From Streptomyces albidus (ex Kaewkla and Franco 2022) (GTDB taxonomy: Bacteria; Actinomycetota; Actinomycetes; Streptomycetales; Streptomycetaceae): DNA of 46,598 nt. The stretch is taken from assembly GCF_013870515.1 (NCBI RefSeq), contig NZ_JACBXA010000019.1, positions 1-46,598 on the forward strand, written 5' to 3'. Each line of letters starts with the position of its first letter. Within the stretch, counting starts at the first letter, position 1. Position numbers and translations under genes: made by a program. The notes under the pieces were generated by a model, which worked only from the letters and a program-made list of their open reading frames with translations, did no database searches and had not been told where the DNA came from. Shown here in pieces: positions 1 to 9,100 of this stretch.

Positions 1-463
1 CGCCCGCTCGACCTGGGAACGCTGCTGCCGGCGGCCGGATGCTCACCGGGTTGAAGGCGATCTTCCGCAGCTCCGCGTGACTGCCCGAGTCCTTGCGCCA
101 CAGCCCGCTGACGATGTCCACCGCCTCCGTGGGCGTCGAGGCGAACTCCAGGCCCGCGTAGACGGGGGCGCACGCGTCCAGGCCCAGGTCCTGCGCGGTC
201 AGCCGCCTGCCGAGGCGGCGCGTGAAGACCTCCGCGATCAGTGCGGGTGTGGTGCCGCGTGGCTGCTGACCGCGCAGCCAGCGGGTCACCGAGGTCTTGT
301 CGTAGCGCAGGTCGAGGCCGTGCTCCAGGCCCAACTGGTCGACGCGCCGGGCGAGTCCGGCGTTGGAGAAGCCTGCCTCGGCGATCAGCGCGGCGAGTTG
401 GCGGTTGGGGATGCGCTGCGGGGAGGACTGGGCAGAGGGTTCCCCAGTTCGTTCCATCGTCAT
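1..463 (-). CDS. XRE-type helix-turn-helix regulator, N-terminal part (cut by window edge)
   Basis: This minus-strand reading frame is open from an ATG at 463 to the left edge, about 154 codons. The N-terminal half has the look of the Streptomyces XRE/TPR regulators of the NsdA type: an 'LAALIAEAGFSNAGLARRV' helix-turn-helix followed by 'SVTRWLRGQQPRG' and 'LGRRLTAQDLGLD', the usual junction before a long TPR-like C-terminal region that would lie outside the window. An AGGAG lies 12 nt before this ATG; a second ATG at 457 is an alternative start. It is divergent from lipB across about 265 bp. The family assignment rests on remembered sequence patterns; the regulated genes are unknown. Confidence 0.75.
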   Translation of the reverse strand, partial: MTMERTGEPSAQSSPQRIPNRQLAALIAEAGFSNAGLARRVDQLGLEHGLDLRYDKTSVTRWLRGQQPRGTTPALIAEVFTRRLGRRLTAQDLGLDACAPVYAGLEFASTPTEAVDIVSGLWRKDSGSHAELRKIAFNPVSIRPPAAAFPGRAG

Positions 464-728
464 CAGCTTTACGGTCTCCTGCCCTACGGCTTGCGGCCCA
501 CGCCGGGCGCCCTGCGGAACGGCGCGAATGTAGCGGCCTCAGATGTGTGGCTCGCCCGGTTTGCCGCGCTTTCATCCGTACGTGTGAGAAGGTGACCGGC
601 TGCCGGGGCCCGGCCCCGCAGCCGTACAGTTGCTCAGAGGTGCGGTGGCGGCGCAGTGCCGGAGCGCGCCTGACAGCGTTCGGCAGAGGGCCGGTACGAC
701 GTCGGACCGGTACGACTTTGGAGGAGCC

Positions 729-1511
729 GTGAGCGACCTGCGCTTTGTCCACCTGGGGTTCGGCGCCGACGCTGTCGACTACGAAGAGGCGTGGCAGGAG
801 CAGCGCCGGGTGCACGCGGCCCGGTTCGACGACGAGATCCCCGACACCTGCCTGCTGCTGGAGCACACGCCGGTCTTCACCGCCGGCCGTCGCACCGAGC
901 CTGCCGAGCGCCCCATCGACGGCACCCCCGTGATCGACGTCGACCGTGGCGGGAAGATCACCTGGCACGGTCCGGGCCAGCTCGTCGGCTATCCCATCCT
1001 GAAGCTGCCCCGCCCGGTGGATGTGATCGAGCACGTGCGGCGCCTGGAAGAGGCCATGATCCGTGCCTGCGCCGACTTCGGCCTGGAGACGACGAGGATC
1101 GAGGGCCGCAGCGGCGCGTGGGTGCTGGGCGACCCCGTGGAGCAGCGCGCGGCGCTGGGCGGTCTCTCCCTCGACTTCGATCCCCGGCTCCACGACGAGG
1201 AGTTCGACCCGCGGCTCAACGGTCCCGAGTACGCCCCGTCCAACGCCGGCCAGCGCAGGGAGGACCGCAAGATCGGCGCGATCGGTGTGCGGGTCGCCAA
1301 GGGCGTCACCATGCACGGCTTCGCGCTGAACTGCGATCCCGACAACACCTGGTTCGACCGGATCGTGCCCTGCGGGATCCGCGACGCGGGTGTGACCTCG
1401 CTCTCGAACGAACTGGGCCGCGCGGTGCCGGTCCTGGACGTACTGCCCGTCATGGAGAAGCGACTTCGCGAGGTGCTGGAGTCGGCAGAGCCGCTGCCCC
1501 GCGCGGTCTGA
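729..1511 (+). CDS. lipB: Octanoyl-[acyl-carrier-protein]:protein N-octanoyltransferase LipB
   Basis: LipB moves the octanoyl chain from acyl carrier protein to the lipoyl domains of the 2-oxoacid dehydrogenase complexes and glycine cleavage H protein, in the cytoplasm. The GTG at 729 is preceded by GGAGGAG at 720-726 and gives 260 residues, the family's usual size. The signature '[13 protein letters not shown]' is at residues 73-85, the presumed catalytic Lys181 in 'RKIGAIGV' and catalytic Cys215 in '[10 protein letters not shown]'. The roughly 45-residue insert before Lys181 is, as far as I recall, normal for Streptomyces LipB. lipA follows after 114 bp and carries out the next step. Confidence 0.96.
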   Translation: MSDLRFVHLGFGADAVDYEEAWQEQRRVHAARFDDEIPDTCLLLEHTPVFTAGRRTEPAERPIDGTPVIDVDRGGKITWHGPGQLVGYPILKLPRPVDVIEHVRRLEEAMIRACADFGLETTRIEGRSGAWVLGDPVEQRAALGGLSLDFDPRLHDEEFDPRLNGPEYAPSNAGQRREDRKIGAIGVRVAKGVTMHGFALNCDPDNTWFDRIVPCGIRDAGVTSLSNELGRAVPVLDVLPVMEKRLREVLESAEPLPRAV

Positions 1512-1625
1512 CCAGCGCACGCCCCCCGGCCTGTCACTGCGAGGCCACCGGCGGTGGAAAACAGGGGGAGGGGTGGGCGTACCCTGATATTCGCCGAGGA
1601 ATCGAAAGTACGTAGGGAGCCGGAC

Positions 1626-2564
1626 GTGTCCGCTGTCGCACCCGACGGTCGCAAAATGCTCCGCCTTGAAGTCCGCAACAGCCAGACGCCCATCGAGCGC
1701 AAGCCGGAGTGGATCAAGACCCGGGCGAAGATGGGCCCCGAGTACAACGCGCTGCAGGACCTGGTCAAGCGCGAGGGGCTGCACACGGTCTGCCAGGAGG
1801 CGGGCTGTCCCAACATCTTCGAATGCTGGGAGGACCGCGAGGCCACCTTCCTCATCGGCGGTGAACAGTGCACCCGTCGCTGCGACTTCTGCCAGATCGA
1901 CACCGGCAAGCCCGAAGAGCTCGACCGTGACGAACCGCGCCGTGTGGCCGATTCGGTCCAGCAGATGCAGCTGCGGTACGCGACGATCACCGGCGTCGCC
2001 CGCGACGACCTCGACGACGGCGGCGCCTGGCTCTACGCCGAGACCGTCCGCCAGATCCACGCGGCGATGCCCGACACCGGCGTCGAACTGCTCATCCCCG
2101 ACTTCAACGCCGTCCCGGAGCAGCTCGCCGAGGTCTTCTCCTCCCGCCCCGAAGTCCTGGCGCACAACGTCGAGACGGTGCCGCGCATCTTCAAGCGCAT
2201 CCGCCCCGGCTTCCGTTACGACCGTTCGCTCGAGGTGATCACCCGCGCCCGCGAGGACGGCCTGGTCACCAAGTCCAACCTCATCCTCGGAATGGGCGAG
2301 ACGCGCGAGGAGGTCAGCGAGGCCCTGCGCGACCTGCACGAGGCCGGGTGCGAACTGATCACGATCACCCAGTACTTGCGCCCCTCCGCTCGGCACCACC
2401 CCGTGGAGCGGTGGGTGAAGCCGCAGGAGTTCGTCGAGCTCCAGGAGGAGGCCGAAGAGATCGGCTTCGCCGGAGTCATGTCCGGGCCACTGGTCCGCTC
2501 CTCCTACCGTGCGGGCCGTCTCTACAAGCAGGCGATCGAAGCGCGCGACGCCCGCGCTGCGTGA
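1626..2564 (+). CDS. lipA: Lipoyl synthase LipA (radical SAM)
   Basis: LipA inserts two sulfur atoms into protein-bound octanoyl groups to make lipoate. The GTG at 1626 is chosen because AGGGAG lies at 1614-1619 (6 nt spacing) and the product (312 residues) starts like other Streptomyces LipA proteins; an upstream in-frame start at 1554 has no ribosome site. The auxiliary-cluster cysteines are C56, C61 and C67; the radical SAM triad C82-x3-C86-x2-C89 is in 'CTRRCDFC'; the conserved C-terminal 'RSSYRAG' (about 291-297), whose serine binds the auxiliary cluster in the family, is present. All key residues are intact. The hairpin at 2591-2619 is its likely terminator. Confidence 0.97.
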   Translation: MSAVAPDGRKMLRLEVRNSQTPIERKPEWIKTRAKMGPEYNALQDLVKREGLHTVCQEAGCPNIFECWEDREATFLIGGEQCTRRCDFCQIDTGKPEELDRDEPRRVADSVQQMQLRYATITGVARDDLDDGGAWLYAETVRQIHAAMPDTGVELLIPDFNAVPEQLAEVFSSRPEVLAHNVETVPRIFKRIRPGFRYDRSLEVITRAREDGLVTKSNLILGMGETREEVSEALRDLHEAGCELITITQYLRPSARHHPVERWVKPQEFVELQEEAEEIGFAGVMSGPLVRSSYRAGRLYKQAIEARDARAA

Positions 2565-2590
2565 GCCGGGCGGGCAGCGCACGGACGTAT

Positions 2591-2619
2591 CGGGCCGGGG
2601 CCGGAACGGTCCCGGCCCG
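2591..2619 (+). terminator. Hairpin terminator after lipA
   Basis: A perfect 9-bp inverted repeat (CGGGCCGGG at 2591-2599, CCCGGCCCG at 2611-2619) with an 11-nt loop begins 27 nt after the lipA stop. There is no T-run, as is usual in Streptomyces. Confidence 0.7.
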
Positions 2620-2786
2620 CGTCTGTCATGTGAGCCACCGCACTCCGCCGGGCCGTCACGACGTGACGTTGGCCGCACTCGCTTCCGCAGGCTTTGACCT
2701 GCTGGTCATCCGCTGGTAACACCTAACGGTGACGATGGCTGCACACACCGTTCATGCAGTCACGCGAGATGACGGAGGGGACCGCC

Positions 2787-2966
2787 TTGCAGACCACGCT
2801 GCGCGCGCTGGAGAGCTTCGAGAGCCTGCTGCTCGGCAGGGGCCAGCAGACAGCCCGCCGTAATGCCTGGACAGCAGTGCTGGAGGACCGCGCCCGCGCG
2901 GTCGCCCGTACCGAGACCCAGCGGGTACTGGAGGCCGCGGCCACTCGCAGGCAGGCCGCCACGTAA
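2787..2966 (+). CDS. Conserved small actinobacterial protein (SCO2195-like)
   Basis: A 59-residue protein encoded between lipA and the DUF4191 gene, the position held by SCO2195 in S. coelicolor. It is charged and probably all-helical: 'LRALESFESLLLGRGQQ', then 'RNAWTAVLEDRARAVARTE'. I chose the TTG at 2787 because GGAGG lies at 2774-2778 with 8 nt spacing; the ATG codons at 2754 and 2769 lack a comparable ribosome site. The gene ends 10 nt before the next start, so the two are probably cotranscribed. No function is known to me. Confidence 0.75.
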   Translation: MQTTLRALESFESLLLGRGQQTARRNAWTAVLEDRARAVARTETQRVLEAAATRRQAAT

Positions 2967-2976
2967 ACTTCCCCGC

Positions 2977-3666
2977 ATGGCGAGGAAGGAAGACTCCGAG
3001 AACCCAGGGCGGCTCAAGCAGATCGCCCTGACGTACAAGATGACCCGGCGTGCCGACCGGAAGATCGGCTGGATCCTGGCCGGCGTGGGGCTTGTCACCT
3101 TCGGTGTACTCCTCGCCGTCGGCTTCGCGATCGGGCACCCCGTCTACGCAGGCATTCTGGGCGCGGTCCTGGGTCTGCTGGCGATGGCGATCGTCTTCGG
3201 ACGCCGGGCAGAGCGGGCGGCCTTCGGGCAGATGGAGGGCCAGCCGGGCGCCGCAGCGGCCGTGCTGGAGAACATCGGCCGCGGCTGGACCGTCACGCCG
3301 GCCGTGGCGATGAACCGCAGCCAGGACGTCGTGCACCGGGCGGTCGGCAGGGCGGGCATCGTGCTCGTGGGCGAGGGCAACCCCAACAGGCTGCGCTCGC
3401 TGCTCGCCTCCGAGAAGAAGCGCATGGCACGCGTCGTCTCCGACGTCCCCGTGCACGACTTCATCGTGGGCGACGACGACGGACAGGTCCCGTTGAAGAA
3501 GCTGCGCACCAAGCTGCTGAAGCTGCCGAGGGTGCTGGCGGGCGGGCAGGTCACGCAGGTCAACGACAGGCTGCGCGCCATGGGCGACCTGATGAGCAAC
3601 ATGCCGATCCCGAAGGGCCCGATGCCCAAGGGCATGCGGATGCCGCGAGGGCAGAGCGGCCGCTGA
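2977..3666 (+). CDS. DUF4191 membrane protein
   Basis: A 229-residue protein with a basic N-terminus ('ARKEDSENPGRLKQIALTYK'), two adjacent transmembrane helices (about residues 30-52 and 55-75), and a soluble C-terminal region ending in a Met/Pro/Lys-rich tail ('MPIPKGPMPKGMRMPRG'). This is the conserved DUF4191 protein found beside lipA in Actinobacteria. The link with lipoate or glutamine metabolism is positional only; no catalytic motif is visible. The ATG at 2977 is supported by the family N-terminus. Confidence 0.88.
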   Translation: MARKEDSENPGRLKQIALTYKMTRRADRKIGWILAGVGLVTFGVLLAVGFAIGHPVYAGILGAVLGLLAMAIVFGRRAERAAFGQMEGQPGAAAAVLENIGRGWTVTPAVAMNRSQDVVHRAVGRAGIVLVGEGNPNRLRSLLASEKKRMARVVSDVPVHDFIVGDDDGQVPLKKLRTKLLKLPRVLAGGQVTQVNDRLRAMGDLMSNMPIPKGPMPKGMRMPRGQSGR

Positions 3667-3717
3667 GCCTTCGGGCACCGTGCGGACGTGGGATCGGTGA
3701 ACGCGTAGGAACGCGGA

Positions 3718-3756
3718 CGGCCCGGAAGCAGCGCTTCGAGCGATGCCTCCGGGCCG
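3718..3756. terminator. Bidirectional hairpin terminator between DUF4191 and RDD genes
   Basis: A perfect 9-bp stem (CGGCCCGGA at 3718-3726, TCCGGGCCG at 3748-3756) is extended inside by GC-A/TGC pairs and a CGCT-TCG-AGCG hairpin. It lies between two convergent genes and can serve both. Confidence 0.8.
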
Positions 3757-3834
3757 CTGGCTTGTCGTCCGCCCCGCGTGCGCGCCCGCGTTCCCTATAG
3801 CCGTGGTGGTACGTCGGCTACGTCGGCTACTCGT

Positions 3835-4305
3835 CTACGTCCGTACCTGCACTGCGCCCGAGAGCCTGTCGTGCAGTCCGCGGCCGTCACGGTCCCAGAC
3901 GAGCGCCGGAACGGCCGCGCCGAGCAGCACCGTGCGGATGGCCACGCGCCACAGGACCAGCCTGCCGAGGCCCTCGACGGCCACCACGCGAAGCCCCAGC
4001 AGCCTCTTGCCGGGGGTGCTGCCGACTGTGCCGACGGTCAGCAGGCTCATCACGACGAAGACGGCCAGCGCCCAGTTGCCGGTGGCCTGGGGCTCACCGT
4101 TCGCGAGCAGTCCGTACGCGATCAGCATGGCGACGGCCCAGTCGATGAAGAGGGCGCCCACGCGCCTCCCGACTGACGCGACGGAACCCGGGCCGTCCTG
4201 CGGAAGTCCCAGCCGCTCGCCGCGGTGGCCGAACTCCGCGCCCATGTCCTCAGCCGCGGCACGAGGACCCGAGAGCCACGAGCCGATTGCATCCCTGTTG
4301 TTCAC
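3835..4305 (-). CDS. RDD family membrane protein
   Basis: This 156-residue protein carries the RDD fold: 'VGRRVGALFIDWAVAMLIAYGLL' (Arg, then Asp in the first membrane helix), a second helix 'WALAVFVVMSLLTVGTV', the loop 'STPGKRLLGLRVV' and a third hydrophobic stretch 'LVLWRVAIRTVLLGAAVPALVW' ending in 'DRDGRGLHDRLSGAVQV'. RDD proteins are inner-membrane proteins, some linked to ion exchange, but function varies. It is divergent from glnA, and its start lies 68 bp from the GlnR box. Confidence 0.9.
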   Translation of the reverse strand: MNNRDAIGSWLSGPRAAAEDMGAEFGHRGERLGLPQDGPGSVASVGRRVGALFIDWAVAMLIAYGLLANGEPQATGNWALAVFVVMSLLTVGTVGSTPGKRLLGLRVVAVEGLGRLVLWRVAIRTVLLGAAVPALVWDRDGRGLHDRLSGAVQVRT

Positions 4306-4372
4306 GCGACAACGGTAGCGCGCGGCATAAATGACCTTGTCCGCAGGTCACGAGGGTCCGGGTGTTCACTGG

Positions 4373-4410
4373 TTAACATCGGTGAAACAGTCGGGTCACG
4401 CTTGAGAAAT
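4373..4410 (+). promoter_or_regulatory. Double GlnR-binding box upstream of glnA
   Basis: Four 5-mers occur with exact 6-nt spacing: TTAAC (4373-4377), GAAAC (4384-4388), GTCAC (4395-4399), GAAAT (4406-4410). This matches the actinobacterial GlnR consensus gTnAC-n6-GaAAC repeated twice. It sits 96-133 bp before the glnA start, and predicts nitrogen-dependent control of glnA by GlnR. It could also affect the divergent RDD gene. Confidence 0.85.
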
Positions 4411-4505
4411 CGCCCCTGTTTATCGTCGCCGACAGCGTGCGCCACCGCACTGGCCTGCGTCCCGAGCAAATCCCGTCCCCCTGCGGCGGGACTAGGAGGA
4501 GTTGG

Positions 4506-5921
4506 ATGTTCCAGAACGCCGCTGAGGCCAAGAAATACATCGCGGACAACGATGTGAAGTTCATCGACGTCCGCTTCTGTGATCTGCCTGGCATCATGCA
4601 GCACTTCACGGTTCCGGCCGAGTCCTTCGACCCGGACGAGAACCTGATGTTCGACGGTTCGTCGATCCGCGGTTTCCAGGCCATTCACGAGTCGGACATG
4701 GCGCTCGTAGCCGACCTGAGCACGGCCCGTGTGGACGCGTTCCGCGCCGAGAAGCACCTCAACATCAACTTCTTCATCCACGACCCGATCACCGGTGAGC
4801 AGTACAGCCGTGACCCGCGGAACGTGGCGAAGAAGGCCGAGGCCTACCTCGCCTCCTCCGGCATCGCCGACACCGCCTTCTTCGGTCCGGAGGCGGAGTT
4901 CTACGTCTTCGACGACGTCCGCTTCGAGACCAAGGCCAACGCCGGTTACTACCACATCGACTCCGAGGCCGGCGCCTGGAACACGGGCACCATCGAGGAC
5001 GGCGGAAACCGCGGCTACAAGGTCCGCTACAAGGGCGGCTACTTCCCGGCCCCGCCGGTCGACCACTTCGCCGACCTGCGCGCCGAGATCAGCCTGGAGT
5101 TGGGCAAGGCCGGCCTCCAGGTCGAGCGCCAGCACCACGAGGTGGGCACCGCCGGACAGGCCGAGATCAACTACAAGTTCAACACGCTGCTCGCGGCCGC
5201 CGACGACCTGATGCTCTTCAAGTACATCGTGAAGAACACCGCCTGGCGCAACGGCAAGACCGCGACGTTCATGCCCAAGCCGATCTTCGGTGACAACGGC
5301 TCCGGCATGCACGTCCACCAGTCCCTGTGGAACGACGGTTCCCCGCTCTTCTACGACGAGCAGGGTTACGCGGGCCTCTCGGACACCGCCCGCTACTACA
5401 TCGGCGGCATCCTCAAGCACGCCCCGTCGCTGCTGGCCTTCACCAACCCGACGGTGAACTCCTACCACCGCCTGGTCCCCGGCTTCGAGGCGCCGGTCAA
5501 CCTGGTCTACTCCCAGCGGAACCGTTCCGCCGCGATGCGCATCCCGATCACGGGCTCCAACCCGAAGGCGAAGCGCGTGGAGTTCCGCGCCCCGGACCCG
5601 TCCTCCAACCCGTACCTGGCCTTCTCCGCGCTGCTGATGGCGGGCCTCGACGGCGTCAAGAACAAGATCGAGCCGGCCGAGCCGATCGACAAGGACCTCT
5701 ACGAGCTCGCGCCCGAGGAGCACGCGGGCGTGCCGCAGGTCCCCACCTCGCTCCCGGCGGTCCTCGAAGCCCTCGAGGCGGACAACGAGTACCTCCAGGC
5801 GGGCGGCGTCTTCACGGCCGACCTGATCGACACCTGGATCGAGTACAAGCGCGAGAACGAGATCGCCCCGATGCAACTGCGGCCGCACCCGCACGAGTTC
5901 GAGCTGTACTTCGACATCTAA
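4506..5921 (+). CDS. glnA: Glutamine synthetase type I (GSI-beta)
   Basis: GlnA makes glutamine from glutamate, ammonia and ATP, as a cytoplasmic dodecamer. AGGAGGA at 4494-4500 fixes the ATG at 4506; the product has 471 residues, normal for Streptomyces. Visible features are the N-terminal '[11 protein letters not shown]' and '[10 protein letters not shown]', metal-binding glutamates in '[11 protein letters not shown]' (E129, E131), the ATP-site '[16 protein letters not shown]' (258-273), 'NRSAAMRIP' and the adenylylation site Tyr399 in 'DLYELAPEE', so control by GlnE-type adenylylation is expected beside GlnR control of transcription. Nothing is unusual. A strong terminator follows. Confidence 0.98.
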   Translation: MFQNAAEAKKYIADNDVKFIDVRFCDLPGIMQHFTVPAESFDPDENLMFDGSSIRGFQAIHESDMALVADLSTARVDAFRAEKHLNINFFIHDPITGEQYSRDPRNVAKKAEAYLASSGIADTAFFGPEAEFYVFDDVRFETKANAGYYHIDSEAGAWNTGTIEDGGNRGYKVRYKGGYFPAPPVDHFADLRAEISLELGKAGLQVERQHHEVGTAGQAEINYKFNTLLAAADDLMLFKYIVKNTAWRNGKTATFMPKPIFGDNGSGMHVHQSLWNDGSPLFYDEQGYAGLSDTARYYIGGILKHAPSLLAFTNPTVNSYHRLVPGFEAPVNLVYSQRNRSAAMRIPITGSNPKAKRVEFRAPDPSSNPYLAFSALLMAGLDGVKNKIEPAEPIDKDLYELAPEEHAGVPQVPTSLPAVLEALEADNEYLQAGGVFTADLIDTWIEYKRENEIAPMQLRPHPHEFELYFDI

Positions 5922-5962
5922 ACCGCGGGCCGGTCACCTGGCCTTCGACGGTGCATGACATC

Positions 5963-6005
5963 GGTGACCTGCGGAAACGCCTTCCGGCGTCTTCCGCAGG
6001 TCACC
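5963..6005. terminator. Strong hairpin terminator after glnA
   Basis: The outer stem pairs GGTGACCTGCGGAA (5963-5976) with TTCCGCAGGTCACC (5992-6005), and an inner ACGCC-TTCC-GGCGT hairpin fills the loop. It starts 42 nt past the glnA stop. It is also 136 nt past the end of the convergent giant gene, so it may end both transcripts. Confidence 0.88.
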
Positions 6006-6140
6006 GTCTGTTTCCACCCTCATGTGCACCGGAGGTGCACCGGGCGCCGGATAGCTGCTGTTGATCGCAGCGAGCCTTGAGCCGGTCGGCCGTTCCCCAG
6101 GCTCGAAGCGAAGTCGAGCGTGACCGGAGGCCTCGACTGG

Positions 6141-9100
6141 TTACGGGCTCACTGTGTGGGTGTCGGTGCCCGTGGAGGGGGCGAATTGAGCATTTCCGTT
6201 GTAGGTGGCGCTGATGGCATGCGTACCGACGGACATTCCCTGGTTCGTGACCACGGCCACTCCGTTCACCAGTGGCGCGGTGAAGGTGCCTCCGCCGCTG
6301 CCTCCGATGACGAACGTGACCGTCCCGGCAGGCGTCCCTGGCGCGGGAGGCGTCGCCGCCACAGTCGCCGTGAAGGTGACGACCCTGCCCGGCCGTGAGG
6401 GATCGGGCGACGAGACGACCGTCGTGGTGGTCGCCCCCGAGGCGACCGTGTGGGCGTCGGCTCCGTTCGATGTGGCGAACTCCGGACTTCCGCCGTAGTT
6501 CGCGCTGACCGTGTGCGTACCGGGCGTCAGGTTGCTGCGGGTGACAGTGGCCACGCCGCCGACCAGGGGTGCGGTGACGGGGGTGGTGCCGTCGAAGAGG
6601 AATGTGACCGTGCCTGCCGGGGTGCCGGCCGCGGGCAGGTTCGAAGTGACGGTGGCGGTGAACGTGACCGCCTGGCCGAAGGCGGAGGGGTCGGGGACAC
6701 CGGAGACCGTGGTGGTGGTCGCGACGCGGTTCACGGTCTGGGTGTCGGTGCCGGTGGACGGGTTGAAGTCGGCGTCGCCGCTGTAGGTCGCGGTGACGTT
6801 GTGGACGCCCACCGGGAGGGTTCCGGTGGTGACCGAGGTTGTTCCGGAGCCGTCGAGGGTTCCCGTCAGTGCGGGGCCGCCGCCGATGGTGAAGGTGACG
6901 GTTCCGGACGGCGTGCCCGCGCCCGGTGCCGTGGCGGTCACCTGGGCTGTGAGGGTGACGGGTTCCCCGAAGGATGAAGGGTCGGGTGTGCTGAGAACGG
7001 TCGTGGTCGTGGTCGCCTTGATGGCGGTGTGGGTGTCGGTGCCGGTCGAGGGCCCGTAGTCGGTGTCGCCGTTGTAGGTCGCAGTCACCGAAAGGCTGCC
7101 GGAGGGCAGGGAGTTGAAGGTGACCTGTGCGGTGCCGTCCAAGGCCACCGGCACGGTGGAGGTACCTCCACCGCTCACGGCGAAAGTGACCGTCCCCGTG
7201 GGAACTCCGGTCGCGGGAGACACCGGAGAGACCAGCGCTGTGAACGCGACCGGCTGCCCGAACACGCTTGGGTCGGGGCTTGAGATGACAGTGGTGCTCG
7301 TGTCGGCCGGATCGACGGTGTGCGTGTCGGTGCCGGTGGAAGTGGTGAAGCTGAGATCGCCGGTCGCGTTGTAGGTGGCTTCGACGGTGTGGCTTCCCGC
7401 AGCGAGTGTGTTGGTGCTGACGGTTGCCGTGCCGGAACTGTTCAGCGCCCCGGTGAGAGTGGTGCCGTCGATGGTGAAGGTGACGGTGCCGGACGGCGTC
7501 CCCGCGCCCGGCGCCACCGGTGCGACCGTGGCGGTGAAGGTCGCCGACTGCCCGAAGACGGTCGGGTCAGGCGTGGAGTTGACGACGGTGGTCGTGGCCG
7601 CCGGGTTGACCGTGTGGTTGTCCGAGCCCGACGAGGGGTCGTAGTCGGCGTCGCCGCTGTAGGTCCCGGTGATGGAATGAGAACCCGACGCCAAGGCAGC
7701 GATGACCAGTTGAGCGGTTCCGCCGGCGTCCAGGTTCTCGGTGAACGTGCCGCCTCCCGACCCGGAGATCACGAATGTCACGGTGCCGGTTGGTGTGGGC
7801 CCGGGGCTTCCAGGCGTGACGGTGGCGGTGACTGTGACGGGCTCGCCGAAGACCGACGGATCCGGAGACGAGGTGACGGTGGTGGAGTTGGACGGCTCCA
7901 CCTCCACGGTGTGGGTGTGTGAGCCGGTCGACGGACCGAAGTCGGCGTCACCGCTGTAGGTCCCGGTCACGGAATGAGCACCCAACCCGAGCGCACTGGT
8001 GACCAGTTGAGCAGTCCCGTTGGCGTCCAGGTTCTCGGTGAACGTGCCACCTCCCGACCCGGAGATCACGAACGTCACCGTGCCCGAAGGCGTTCCCGCA
8101 CCCGGAGCGAGCGCGAAGACGGTGGCGCTGATGGTCACCGACTGTCCTACGGCGGACGGATTCGGCGTTCCGGAGACCACAGTCGTCGTCGATGCCCGAT
8201 TGACGGTGTGGGTGTCGGTCCCGGAGGAACCCACGAATTCCCCGTCGCCGCTGTACGTCGCTGTGAGCGAATAGCTGTCTGCAGGAAGGGAATCGAGGAT
8301 CAGCCGGGCAGTGCCGTCCTGGGACACCGGCACACTCGTGGTCCCTCCGCCACCGCTGAGAACGAACGTGACCGTACCGGTCGGCGTCCCGGCACCCGGC
8401 GCGACGGGCGCCACATGAGCCGTGAACGTGACCGGCTGTCCGAAGACTGTCGGGTCGGGGCTCGAGATGACAGTGGTGGTCGTCCCGGCCGGATTGACGG
8501 TGTGCGTGTCTCCACCCGTCGATGAGCTGAAGTTCGGATCTCCGGCGGCGTCGTAGCTGGCTTCGACGGTGTGACTTCCGGCGGTGAGTGTGTTGGTGCT
8601 GACCGTGGCGGTGCCGGAGCTGTCGAGCGTCCCGGTGAGGGTGGTGGTGCCGTCGACGGTGAAGGTCACGCTGCCGGACGGCGTACCGGCTCCAGGAGCG
8701 ACGGAAGAGACCACGGCGAGGAAGGTGACGGTTTGGCCCACGACGGTGGGTTCAGGGGAGGAGTTGACTGTGATGGTCGTGGCCGCCGGGTCGACGGTAT
8801 GAGAGTCCGCGCCCGACGACGCAGCGAAGTCCGCATCCCCGCTGTAGGTCGCGACCACGCTGTACGTCCCCGCACTCAACCCGGCAGAGACGAAACTCGC
8901 CTCACCACTCACGTCAAGGGGAACAGTGACCACACCACCCGCACTGTCAGCGAACGTCACACTCCCCGAAGGCACACCCGCACCCGGCGCCACAGCCCCC
9001 ACCGAAGCAGTGAAAACAACCTCCTGCCCGAACACCGACGGATCCGGCGCCGACACCAACGACGTCGATGTCCCAGCCCGATTGACCGTGTGGGTGTCGA

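Noticed and set aside
4302..5894. 530-codon minus-strand frame antisense to glnA
   Set aside because: It mirrors glnA, whose product and active-site motifs are unambiguous; the antisense product is Val/Arg/Gly-rich with no family resemblance.
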